The translations under genes were made by a program, and so were the position numbers. From Thauera humireducens (lineage in GTDB: Bacteria > Pseudomonadota > Gammaproteobacteria > Burkholderiales > Rhodocyclaceae), in NCBI RefSeq assembly GCF_001051995.2, contig NZ_CP014646.1, positions 3,782,001-3,846,000 of the forward strand: a stretch of 64,000 nt of DNA, written 5' to 3'. The notes below the pieces were generated by a model. That model worked only from the letters and a program-made list of their open reading frames with translations. It was not told the origin of the DNA and did no database searches. Shown in pieces: positions 41,767-50,234 of this stretch (position 1 is the first letter of the stretch; every line of letters begins with the position of its first letter).

Positions 41767-43325
41767 GCTCAGCCGTTCGAATGACGGCGATCGCTGTGGG
41801 CGTGGCGATTGCCATAGGTGCGGGGTACGGGATTGCGCACCTGCAAAATACTGGAAATGCAGCTCCCATGATCAGCGAAAGCCAGGCGCAAAGCGTTAGC
41901 GCAGTCCCGGCCGATGGCGAACGCAAGATCCTCTACTACCGCAACCCGATGGGCTTGCCCGACACCTCGCCGGTGCCGAAGAAGGACTCGATGGGCATGG
42001 ACTACATCCCCGTCTATGCCGACGACAAGCCGGACGACAGTGGCGCGGTGGTGGTGAGCCCGGCGCGCATCCAGACCCTGGGGGTGAAGACCGCAGAGGC
42101 CGAACTGCGCGCCGTGGATGCGGCGGTGCGCGCGAGCGGCCGGATCGAGCTCGACGAGCGCAGGCAGGTGGTGGTGGCACCGCGCTTCGAGGGCTGGATC
42201 GAGCGCCTGCATGTGAATGCGGTCGGCGATCCGGTGAAAAAGGGCCAGCCACTTTTCACCGCCTACAGCCCCGAGCTGCAATCCACCGGCGAGGAACTGC
42301 GCATTGCCGAGCGCCTGGCGAGCCAGAGTGAGTCGCAAGATCCAGTCGCGAGCGAATCCGCCCGCCGCCTGGCCGAGGCGACGCGTGCGCGCCTTCGCAA
42401 CCTGCAGGTCGCCGGCCAGGCGGGGGCGCGCCAGGTGTTCCACGCCCCGGCGAGCGGCGTGGTGCTGGAGAAGGAGGCAATCGAAGGCGGACGCTTCATG
42501 CCGGGAGACGCACTGTTCCGCATCGCCGACCTGTCGAAAGTGTGGATCATTGCTGATGTGTATGAACAGGACCTCGCTCGCGTGCAGGTTGGTCAGACTG
42601 CGCAGGTGGCGCTCGAGGCCTATCCTGGTCGCAGCTTCGCGGCGCGGGTCGATTATCTCTATCCGACGTTGGACGCCGCGACGCGCAGCACCCGCGTGCG
42701 GCTGGCAATGGACAACACGGAAGGCCTGTTGCGCCCGGGCATGTTCGCCCAGATCGCGCTGGCGACAGGTGATGCCACTCCAAAGGTTACCGTGCCGACC
42801 TCGGCGATCATCGATGATGGCGAGCGCCGGGTCGTTCTCCTCGCCCTCGCTGAAGGCCGCTTCAAGCCGCAGGCAGTGAAGCTCGGCCAGCGCGGACGTG
42901 ATGTGGTCGAGGTGCTCGACGGCGTGGCGGCGGGCGATCGCGTGGTGGTTTCGGCCAACTTCCTGATCGACTCGGAGAGCCAGCTCAAGGCGGCACTCTC
43001 CAACCTCGTCGAGCCCGATGCCGGCGAGCAGCCCCAAGCGAGCCCGACGCGTTACGAAGCGCAAGGGACGTTCGATGCCCTCGATGCCGAAGCCGGCAAC
43101 GTGACGATGACGCATGGTGAGATCCCGGCCCTCCAGTGGCCTGCGATGACCATGGACTTCATGATTGCCGATCCGGCGCTGGTCAAGAGTATCGCCCCGG
43201 GCTCGCCGGTGCGTTTCGTCTTCGAGGCGGGTGAGCCAGGCGAGTACATCGTCACAGGCATCGAGCCGGTTGCAGGTGTTGCACCTTCACCTGCGGCGAC
43301 CGCCGCCGGTCACGGGGGACACTGA
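41763..43325 (+). CDS. cusB: RND adaptor CusB with C-terminal CusF-like domain
   Basis: A 520-residue periplasmic adaptor anchored by an N-terminal hydrophobic segment. A heavy-metal-binding segment (YYRNPMGLPDTSPVPKKDSM, about 58-77) precedes the lipoyl/barrel-sandwich domain, alpha-hairpin and beta-barrel (VFHAPASGVVLEKEAIEGG, VWIIADVYEQDLARV, STRVRLAMDN). From about residue 435 a second domain matches CusF (GTFDALDAEAGNVTMTHGEI, LQWPAMTMDFMI), so a metallochaperone is fused to the adaptor. A His-rich tail HGGH ends it. The GTG start overlaps the cusC stop. Confidence 0.93.
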   Translation: MSSAVRMTAIAVGVAIAIGAGYGIAHLQNTGNAAPMISESQAQSVSAVPADGERKILYYRNPMGLPDTSPVPKKDSMGMDYIPVYADDKPDDSGAVVVSPARIQTLGVKTAEAELRAVDAAVRASGRIELDERRQVVVAPRFEGWIERLHVNAVGDPVKKGQPLFTAYSPELQSTGEELRIAERLASQSESQDPVASESARRLAEATRARLRNLQVAGQAGARQVFHAPASGVVLEKEAIEGGRFMPGDALFRIADLSKVWIIADVYEQDLARVQVGQTAQVALEAYPGRSFAARVDYLYPTLDAATRSTRVRLAMDNTEGLLRPGMFAQIALATGDATPKVTVPTSAIIDDGERRVVLLALAEGRFKPQAVKLGQRGRDVVEVLDGVAAGDRVVVSANFLIDSESQLKAALSNLVEPDAGEQPQASPTRYEAQGTFDALDAEAGNVTMTHGEIPALQWPAMTMDFMIADPALVKSIAPGSPVRFVFEAGEPGEYIVTGIEPVAGVAPSPAATAAGHGGH

Positions 43326-43326
43326 A

Positions 43327-46300
43327 ATGCATGCCCCCGTGACGGACACTTCGGGCCCCGTGCCGACCGATGCTGCAGCTGGACCGGCAGCACCCGGCCT
43401 GCTCGATCGCATCATCGACTGGTCCGCGCACAACGTCTTCCTGGTGCTGCTCGCCACGCTGTTCCTGATCGGCGGTGGCCTCTACGCGGTCAAGCACACC
43501 CCGCTCGACGCGTTGCCCGACCTGTCGGACGTGCAGGTGATCGTATACACCGACTACCCCGGCCAGGCGCCGCAGGTGGTGGAGGATCAGGTCACCTATC
43601 CGCTCACCACCTCGATGCTGGCGGTGCCGCGCGCGAAGGTGGTGCGCGGCTTCTCGATGTTCGGCGCGTCCTATGTGTATGTGATCTTCGAGGACGGCAC
43701 CGACATCTACTGGGCGCGCTCGCGCGTGCTCGAGTACCTGAGCACCGCCGCCAGCCGCCTGCCGCAGGGCGTGGCGCCGCAGATTGGCCCGGACGCCACC
43801 GGCGTCGGCTGGGTCTATCAATATGCGGTGCTGGGCAAGGACATGAGCCTGGCCGACACCCGCAGCCTGCAGGACTGGTACGTGCGCTACCAGCTCACCA
43901 AGGCGCAGGGCGTGTCCGAGGTCGCGAGCCTGGGCGGCTTCGTGCGCGAGTACCAGGTCACCGTCGATCCGCTGCGCCTCGCGGGCTACGGCATCACCCT
44001 TGATCAGGTGACACAGGCGATCCGCGCCTCCAACCGCGACGTCGGCGGGCGGGTGGTGGAGCTCGCCGAGAAGGAATATATGGTGCGCGGTCGGGGCTAC
44101 CTGCAAAGCGTGCAGGACATCGCCGATATCGTGCTCAAGGCCGAGCGCGGCACGCCGGTCCGCGTGGGCGACGTGGCCCGCGTCGAGCTGGTGCCGGCCG
44201 AGCGGCGCGGCATCGCCGAGCTGAACGGCGAGGGCGAGGTGGCCTCCGGCATCGTGATGGCCCGCTTCGGCCAGAACGCGCTCGATGTGATCGCCAACGT
44301 CAAGGCCAAGATTGCCGAGATCGCTCCCGGGCTGCCGGCAGGCGCGGAGATCGTGCCGGTGTACGACCGCTCCGAACTAATCGAGCGCGCGATCGGCAAC
44401 CTGCAATGGACGCTGCTCGAGGAAAGCCTGATCGTCGCTGCCGTGTGCGTGATCTTCCTGCTCCATGTGAGGAGCGCGCTGGTGGCGATCATCACGCTGC
44501 CGCTGGGCATCCTGTTTGCCTTCATTGCCATGCGTTCGCTCGGCCTGGGCTCCAACATCATGAGCCTGGGCGGGATCGCGATCGCGATCGGGGCGATGGT
44601 GGACGCGGCGATCGTGATGATCGAGAACGCGCACAAGCACATCGAGCGCCTGCCCGCAGGGGCGACCCAGAAGGCGCGCGGCGCCGCGATCGTGCTGGCG
44701 TGCAAGGAGGTCGGGCCGGCGCTGTTCTTCTCGCTGCTGATCATCACCGTGTCCTTCCTGCCGGTGTTCGCGCTCGAAGGCCAGGAGGGCCGGCTGTTCT
44801 CGCCGCTCGCCTTCACCAAGACCTTCGCCATGGCCGGCGCCGCGCTGCTGTCGGTGACCCTGGTGCCGGTGCTGATGCTGTTCTTCGTGCGCGGGCGCAT
44901 CCTGCCCGAGGCGAAGAACCCGGTGAACCGGCTGCTGATCTGGCTGTACCGGCCGATCATCAAGGGCGTGCTGCGCTTCAAGGTCCTCACGCTCGTGCTC
45001 GCCGTGCTGGCGATGGCTGCCACCATCGTGCCCGCGCGCCAGATCGGCTCGGAGTTCATGCCGACGCTCAACGAAGGCACGCTGTTCTACATGCCGGCGG
45101 CGCTGCCGGGCATGTCGGTGACCGAGGCCGGGCGCCTGCTTGCGACCACCAACCGCATCATCAAGGCCTTCCCCGAGGTCGAGTCGGTGTACGGCAAGGC
45201 CGGCCGCGCCAACACCGCCACCGATCCGGCGCCGCTCGAGATGTTCGAGACCGTCATCAACCTGAAGCCGCAGGACCAGTGGCGGCCGGGCATGACCACC
45301 GACAAGCTCATTGCCGAGATGGACGCCGCGCTCAAGTTCCCCGGCCTGGCCAACTCGTGGACGATGCCGATCAAGGCCCGCATCGACATGCTCAGCACCG
45401 GCATCCGCACGCCGGTGGGGGTCAAGGTCTTCGGCAAGGATCTGGAGACGCTGGAGAAGGTGGCGCAGGCGGTGGAGGCGGCGGTGCGCAAGGTGCCGGG
45501 CGCAAGCAGCGCCTACGCCGAGCGCGTGGCCGGCGGCTACTACGTGGACATCGTGCCGCGCCGCGACCAGCTCGCGCGCTACGGGCTCACCATCGGCATG
45601 GTGCAGGACGTGATCGCCACCGCGCTCGGCGGCGAGATGGTGACGACCACGGTCGAGGGCCTGGAGCGCTACGGCGTGTCGGTGCGCTACGCGCGCGGCC
45701 TGCGCGACGATCCGGCGCGGCTCGCGTCCGACGTCCTCGTGCCGACCATGAATGGGCCCATTCCGCTCGGCCAGCTCGCCGAGGTGAAGCTGACGCGCGG
45801 CGCCCCGGGCATCCGCACCGAGAACGCGCTGCTGGCGGCCTATGTGTATGTCGACACGCGCGAGGCCGACCTCGGCGCCTTCGTCAAGCGCGCGCAGCAG
45901 GCGGTGGCCGAAGAGGTCGAATTCCCGCAGGGCTACTACGCCACCTGGAGCGGCCAGTTCGAGAACATGGAGCGTGCCAAGGAGAAGATGAAGATCGTGG
46001 TGCCGGTCACGTTGGCGCTGATCTTCGTGCTGCTCTACCTCAACTTCCGGCGGCTGACCGAGACGCTGATCGTGATGCTGTCGGTGCCTTTCGCGCTGGT
46101 CGGTGGGGTGTGGCTGATGTGGTGGCTGGGCTACCAGATGAGCGTCGCCGTTGCGGTGGGTTTCATCGCCTTGGCTGGGGTGGCGGCGGAGACGGGCGTC
46201 ATCATGCTGATCTACCTCGATCATGCATGGAAGGAGGTTCGTGAGCGCAGGCACGCCGAAGGCCGCGAGGCCGGGGTCGCCGATCTGTACGAGGCGATCA

Positions 46301-46566
46301 TGGAAGGCGCAGTCGAGCGCGTGCGGCCGAAGATGATGACCGTGGTCGCGATCATGGCCGGCCTGTTGCCGATCATGTGGAGCACCGGTACCGGCGCCGA
46401 GGTGATGAGCCGCATCGCCGCGCCGATGGTGGGCGGCATGGTGTCCTCGACCGTGCTGACGCTGGCGGTGATTCCGGCGCTGTACGCGCTGGTCAAGCAG
46501 TGGGAGTTGCGCCGCAGCGCTAAGACAGCACCCGCGCAGGCACTGGTCACGGTGTCGAATTTGTAA
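43327..46566 (+). CDS. cusA: Heavy-metal RND efflux transporter CusA
   Basis: Proton-driven inner-membrane pump for Cu(I)/Ag(I), 1079 residues, with 12 predicted membrane helices and two large periplasmic loops. The HME-RND signature GAMVDAAIVMIENAHKHIE lies in helix 4; PDLSDVQVIVYTDYPGQAP and RGFSMFGASYVYVIFEDGTD are typical of CusA/SilA rather than CzcA. Methionines in the periplasmic cleft region (MTTDKLIAEMDAAL, MPIKARIDMLSTGIRTPVGV) match the Met-shuttle region. The ATG starts one base after the cusB stop. The gene's 3' end overlaps operator box D. Confidence 0.96.
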   Translation: MHAPVTDTSGPVPTDAAAGPAAPGLLDRIIDWSAHNVFLVLLATLFLIGGGLYAVKHTPLDALPDLSDVQVIVYTDYPGQAPQVVEDQVTYPLTTSMLAVPRAKVVRGFSMFGASYVYVIFEDGTDIYWARSRVLEYLSTAASRLPQGVAPQIGPDATGVGWVYQYAVLGKDMSLADTRSLQDWYVRYQLTKAQGVSEVASLGGFVREYQVTVDPLRLAGYGITLDQVTQAIRASNRDVGGRVVELAEKEYMVRGRGYLQSVQDIADIVLKAERGTPVRVGDVARVELVPAERRGIAELNGEGEVASGIVMARFGQNALDVIANVKAKIAEIAPGLPAGAEIVPVYDRSELIERAIGNLQWTLLEESLIVAAVCVIFLLHVRSALVAIITLPLGILFAFIAMRSLGLGSNIMSLGGIAIAIGAMVDAAIVMIENAHKHIERLPAGATQKARGAAIVLACKEVGPALFFSLLIITVSFLPVFALEGQEGRLFSPLAFTKTFAMAGAALLSVTLVPVLMLFFVRGRILPEAKNPVNRLLIWLYRPIIKGVLRFKVLTLVLAVLAMAATIVPARQIGSEFMPTLNEGTLFYMPAALPGMSVTEAGRLLATTNRIIKAFPEVESVYGKAGRANTATDPAPLEMFETVINLKPQDQWRPGMTTDKLIAEMDAALKFPGLANSWTMPIKARIDMLSTGIRTPVGVKVFGKDLETLEKVAQAVEAAVRKVPGASSAYAERVAGGYYVDIVPRRDQLARYGLTIGMVQDVIATALGGEMVTTTVEGLERYGVSVRYARGLRDDPARLASDVLVPTMNGPIPLGQLAEVKLTRGAPGIRTENALLAAYVYVDTREADLGAFVKRAQQAVAEEVEFPQGYYATWSGQFENMERAKEKMKIVVPVTLALIFVLLYLNFRRLTETLIVMLSVPFALVGGVWLMWWLGYQMSVAVAVGFIALAGVAAETGVIMLIYLDHAWKEVRERRHAEGREAGVADLYEAIMEGAVERVRPKMMTVVAIMAGLLPIMWSTGTGAEVMSRIAAPMVGGMVSSTVLTLAVIPALYALVKQWELRRSAKTAPAQALVTVSNL

Positions 46567-46578
46567 TGCACCGGTCAG
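46552..46578 (+). promoter_or_regulatory. Copper-regulon operator box D
   Basis: GTGTC-GAATTT-GTAAT-GCACCG-GTCAG. The central and right pentamers are exact; the left one is degenerate. TAGCCT (46601-46606), a weak -10 candidate, follows after exactly 22 nt. The box includes the cusA stop codon and lies 83 bp before the next start. It would begin a third transcription unit running to the P-type ATPase. Confidence 0.6.
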
Positions 46579-46660
46579 CGCCGCGACAGCACCGGGGGCG
46601 TAGCCTGTTTCCAAGGCCCCGTTCCCGAGGCCGCCCCTGAACGTGACGAGGAGCATTGCG

Positions 46661-46804
46661 ATGCTTGCCTGGCTGAAATCCCTCTGGCAATCCTTCAGGA
46701 ATTGGTGTCGCGAGAACGAGCGAGCCCACCGGGATGCCCCGCTCTCGCCGTGCTGCTCGAAGCCGCCCGCAGCCGTTCGCCATTCGCCGACCCGCAAGGT
46801 ATGA
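46661..46804 (+). CDS. Small hypothetical protein, 47 residues
   Basis: A short frame with a strong AGGAG eight bases before the ATG. The sequence begins MLAWLKSLWQSFRNWCREN, an amphipathic, aromatic-rich helix, then a basic Pro/Cys tail (PLSPCCSKPPAAV). It lies four bases before the DUF2933 gene and is the first frame after box D. Real translation is suggested by position and ribosome site, not by homology; it could be a small membrane-associated protein or a leader peptide. Confidence 0.5.
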   Translation: MLAWLKSLWQSFRNWCRENERAHRDAPLSPCCSKPPAAVRHSPTRKV

Positions 46805-46808
46805 AGCC

Positions 46809-47057
46809 ATGAACACAAAGCCTGCTCATGATCCTGGACTCCCTCGATCTGTCGCCTGGTATCGCTCCCCCGGCGTCATCGCCGGCCTGATGCTGGCGGC
46901 GATCGCACTGTTCTTCCTGTTGCGCGAACACTGGGCGCATGTGTCGGGCAATTGGGTGTATCTGATCCTGTTGCTGTGTCCCCTGATGCACCTGTTTGGC
47001 CATGGAGGACATCACGGCGGGCACCGCAGCAACGACACCGATTCGGAGAAGCGCTGA
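46809..47057 (+). CDS. DUF2933 small membrane protein
   Basis: An 82-residue protein with two hydrophobic segments (VIAGLMLAAIALFFLL and GNWVYLILLLCPLMHLF) and a His/Gly-rich tail (HGGHHGGHRS). The REHWAHV-LLLLCPLMHLFGHGGH arrangement is the DUF2933 pattern, common in copper and silver resistance clusters; the histidines may bind metal. The following cytochrome gene begins one base after its stop. Confidence 0.82.
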   Translation: MNTKPAHDPGLPRSVAWYRSPGVIAGLMLAAIALFFLLREHWAHVSGNWVYLILLLCPLMHLFGHGGHHGGHRSNDTDSEKR

Positions 47058-47058
47058 G

Positions 47059-47457
47059 ATGTCGATGACAGGGGCGTGCCTTGGCCGTGGCGTCGTCATC
47101 GCGGCGCTTTCGGGCGTCTTGATTTCGAGCGCAGCGGCGCAAGGCTGGAAGATCCCGCAGCCCTCTCCGGGGCTGATGCCCAATCCGGCGCAAGGAAAGG
47201 GACTCTACGCACAGCACTGTGCCGCTTGCCATGGGACCGACCTCAAGGGCTCGGACAAGGGGCCGCCCATGCTCCATAAGGTCTACGAACCCAGTCATCA
47301 CGCCGATATCGCCTTTCAGTTGGCGGTAGCGAACGGTGTGCGCGCCCACCACTGGCAGTTCGGCGACATGGCACCTGTTCCCGGCCTGACGTCGGACGAG
47401 GTCGCTCATGTCACGGCATTCATCCGTGGTGAACAGCGCAAGGTCGGCATTCGATAA
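47059..47457 (+). CDS. Exported c-type cytochrome
   Basis: A 132-residue protein with a signal peptide ending at SSAAAQ. One heme-binding motif CAACH (in LYAQHCAACHGTDLKG) and a distal-ligand candidate methionine (FGDMAPVPGL) define a small class I cytochrome c. Such cytochromes are found next to copper-efflux ATPases and multicopper oxidases; an electron-transfer role in periplasmic metal oxidation or reduction is possible. An ATG two codons later could also start it. Confidence 0.88.
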   Translation: MSMTGACLGRGVVIAALSGVLISSAAAQGWKIPQPSPGLMPNPAQGKGLYAQHCAACHGTDLKGSDKGPPMLHKVYEPSHHADIAFQLAVANGVRAHHWQFGDMAPVPGLTSDEVAHVTAFIRGEQRKVGIR

Positions 47458-47481
47458 CAACAAACGCCGGGGAGAAGCATC

Positions 47482-49830
47482 ATGACCCACGAACATTCGC
47501 AGGGTGGCCATTCCGGCCACACTCATCGCCACGATCATGCATCGACAGGCAATGACACCGATCCGGTCTGCGGCATGACGGTAAAGCCCGACTCTCCGTA
47601 TCGGGTCATTCACGCCGGACACGAATACCGGTTCTGCAGTGCGAAGTGCCAAGGCAAGTTCGAGACTGATCCGGCGCGGTATCTGGCACCGGAGACAAGT
47701 CAGCCTTCAACGGAACCCGCACCGGTGCCCGGCACGGAGTACACCTGCCCGATGCATCCGGAGATCCGCCAGATTGGACCGGGCACCTGCCCGAAATGCG
47801 GTATGACACTCGAGCCGGTGATGCCGGGTCTTGAGGATGAGGACAATCCCGAGCTCGTCGATTTCCGCCGCCGCTTCTGGTGGACGCTGCCGCTGACGGT
47901 GATCGTCACCGCGATCGCCATGTCCGGTGGCGTCTTCGATCCGATGCTGGGTGCGGCGCGCCCCTGGGTCGAGCTGGCCCTGGCGACACCGGTCGTGCTC
48001 TGGTCCGGTTGGCCGTTCTTCGTGCGCTGCGCGCAGTCGATCGGCAACCGCAGCCCGAACATGTGGACGCTGATTGGACTGGGAGTTGGGGCGGCCTATC
48101 TATATAGCGTCGTCGCTACGGTTGCGCCCGAAGTGTTTCCGGCCTCTTTCCGCATGGGCGAACACGTGGCGGTGTATTTCGAGGCAGCAGCGGTGATCAT
48201 CTCGCTGACGCTGCTCGGCCAGGTGCTGGAGCTGAAGGCGCGATCGGAGACCGGCGCCGCGATCAAGGCGCTGCTCGGCCTCGCGCCCAAGACCGCGCGG
48301 CGCATTCGCGCGGATGGCACCGAAGAGGATATCCCGCTGACCCACGTCCATCCTGGCGACCGGCTGCGTATTCGTCCGGGCGAAAAGGTGCCGGTCGACG
48401 GTTCCGTTGCCGAAGGCGAAAGCGCGGTCGATGAATCGATGCTGACCGGCGAGCCGATCCCCGTGACCAAGCGCCCCGGCGACAAGGTGATCGGCGCCAC
48501 GCTCAACACCAGCGGGGCGCTGGTCATGGTCGCAGAGAAGATCGGCGCACAGACCATGCTCTCTCAGATCGTGCAGATGGTCGCGCAGGCCCAGCGCTCG
48601 CGCGCGCCGATGCAACGCCTGGCGGATGTCGTCGCGGGCTGGTTCGTCATCGTCGTCGTGCTCATCGCCCTCACCACGTTCGTGGTGTGGGGACTCTTCG
48701 GACCCCAGCCGAGCTGGGCCTACGGCCTCATCAACGCGGTGGCGGTGCTGATCATCGCCTGCCCCTGTGCGCTCGGCCTGGCCACGCCGATGTCGGTGAT
48801 GGTCGCGACCGGCAAGGCCGCCACCCAGGGCGTGCTGTTTCGCGATGCGGCGGCGATCGAGTCGCTGTGCAAGGTCGACACCCTGATCGTGGACAAGACC
48901 GGCACGCTGACCGAAGGGCGCCCCGCATTCCATCGTGTGGTGGCGGTGCCGGGCGTTACGGAGGCCAACGTGCTTCGCATCGCAGCCAGCCTCGATCAGG
49001 GCAGCGAGCACCCACTCGCCCAGGCCATCGTGACCGAGGCCCGCGAGCGCGGTCTCGCGCTCAGCACACCGGAGACATTCGAGTCCTCTTCCGGCATCGG
49101 CGTGCGCGGCACGGTCGATGGCCAACGCGTGGTTCTGGGGAACACCGCCCTGATGGAGGATGAGCGGATCGATTGGCGCGTGCTCGCGGAGCGCGCCGAG
49201 GCGCTGCGCCTGGAGGGTGCAAGCGTGATGTACCTCGCCGCAGACGGCGTGCTCGTCGGCCTCATCGCCGTTGCCGATCCGATCAAGGCTTCGACCCCGG
49301 AAGCGCTCGATGCGCTGCGGGCGAGCGGGCTCAGGATCATCATGGCCACGGGTGACGGCCTCACCACGGCGCGCGCGGTCGGCGCCCGCCTGGGCATCGA
49401 CGAGGTCTATGGCGAAGTGAAGCCCGCCGACAAGCATGAGCTCGTCGGCAAACTTCAGGCCGAGTGTCGGATTGTCGCAATGGCCGGCGACGGCATCAAC
49501 GACGCGCCGGCGCTCGCGCGCGCGAATGTGGGTATCGCGATGGGCACGGGGACCGACGTCGCGATGAACAGTGCCCATCTGACTCTGGTCAAGGGTGATC
49601 TTCGGGGCATCGCCACCGCACGCAGCATCTCAGTCGCCACCGTGCGCAACATGCACCAGAACCTCGTGTTCGCCTTCCTGTACAACGCAGCGGGTGTTCC
49701 GATCGCGGCCGGGGTGCTCTATCCTGCGTTCGGACTGCTTCTTTCACCGCTGATTGCCGCCCTGGCGATGAGCTTCAGCTCGGCATCGGTGGTGGGGAAC
49801 GCGTTGCGCCTCGGGCGGAAAAGCATCTGA
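47482..49830 (+). CDS. Copper/silver-translocating P1B-type ATPase
   Basis: A 782-residue inner-membrane ATPase. The N-terminus is unusual: a His-rich stretch, a YHS domain (DPVCGMTV...[10 protein letters not shown], about 27-65), and a heavy-metal-binding domain ([20 protein letters not shown], about 87-106) instead of a ferredoxin-like HMA fold. Eight helices, actuator TGEPIPV, the metal-site Cys427-Pro-Cys429, the phosphorylated Asp471 in DKTGT, SEHPLA and [10 protein letters not shown] are all intact. The CPC motif points to Cu(I)/Ag(I) export. It closes the box D unit. Confidence 0.95.
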   Translation: MTHEHSQGGHSGHTHRHDHASTGNDTDPVCGMTVKPDSPYRVIHAGHEYRFCSAKCQGKFETDPARYLAPETSQPSTEPAPVPGTEYTCPMHPEIRQIGPGTCPKCGMTLEPVMPGLEDEDNPELVDFRRRFWWTLPLTVIVTAIAMSGGVFDPMLGAARPWVELALATPVVLWSGWPFFVRCAQSIGNRSPNMWTLIGLGVGAAYLYSVVATVAPEVFPASFRMGEHVAVYFEAAAVIISLTLLGQVLELKARSETGAAIKALLGLAPKTARRIRADGTEEDIPLTHVHPGDRLRIRPGEKVPVDGSVAEGESAVDESMLTGEPIPVTKRPGDKVIGATLNTSGALVMVAEKIGAQTMLSQIVQMVAQAQRSRAPMQRLADVVAGWFVIVVVLIALTTFVVWGLFGPQPSWAYGLINAVAVLIIACPCALGLATPMSVMVATGKAATQGVLFRDAAAIESLCKVDTLIVDKTGTLTEGRPAFHRVVAVPGVTEANVLRIAASLDQGSEHPLAQAIVTEARERGLALSTPETFESSSGIGVRGTVDGQRVVLGNTALMEDERIDWRVLAERAEALRLEGASVMYLAADGVLVGLIAVADPIKASTPEALDALRASGLRIIMATGDGLTTARAVGARLGIDEVYGEVKPADKHELVGKLQAECRIVAMAGDGINDAPALARANVGIAMGTGTDVAMNSAHLTLVKGDLRGIATARSISVATVRNMHQNLVFAFLYNAAGVPIAAGVLYPAFGLLLSPLIAALAMSFSSASVVGNALRLGRKSI

Positions 49831-49885
49831 TCGTCCTCAGTTTGTCCGCACGGATAGCTGGGTAGTTTTAGACGCGCGCCGACCG

Positions 49886-50148
49886 ATGAACAAGGACAGC
49901 CGTGTCCGCTATGAGTGGGTGAGCGCCGGTAGCCCGGTGAGCTTCGACACCATGGCGACCCCTGCGACGCGCCGAAGAACTTCTATCATAGCTACGGCAA
50001 GGGGCGTAACGAGCTCGGTAACCAGGGCGAACTGGTTGCCGCGTTCGACGGCATGCACGGCTGGTTCTGGCGCAACCGCTCCGGCTACGCGGTCACGGTG
50101 ACGCTCAAGACCCAAGGCGATTACACCAAGATCGAGCGCGTGCTTTAA
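49886..50148 (+). pseudogene. Broken transmembrane anchor protein gene (3' remnant, frameshifted)
   Basis: The frame from ATG at 49886 reads NKDSRVRYEWVSAGSPVSFD, then loses similarity. From 49951 a different frame continues HGDPCDAPKNFYHSYGKGRN to a stop at 50148 via DGMHGWFWRNRSGYAVTVTL. Together the two frames give one protein tail of the 'transmembrane anchor' type seen in metal-resistance clusters, with a shift of one base lost (or two gained) at about 49949-49951. The N-terminal membrane part is also missing. The family assignment is from recalled motifs. Confidence 0.6.
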
Positions 50149-50154
50149 GCGCAG

Positions 50155-50185
50155 CGCCCCCATCCCGACGGGGTGGGGGCGTTTT
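50155..50185 (+). terminator. Intrinsic terminator after the copper block
   Basis: Arms CGCCCCCATCCC (50155-50166) and GGGGTGGGGGCG (50170-50181), complementary apart from one G-T pair, with a 3-base loop, followed by four T. It stands seven bases after the pseudogene stop and would end the third copper transcription unit. Confidence 0.85.
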
Positions 50186-50234
50186 CGATCATTCGCTCCC
50201 GGGGGAGATTGGTAACACCGGTCTGGCAAGGGCA

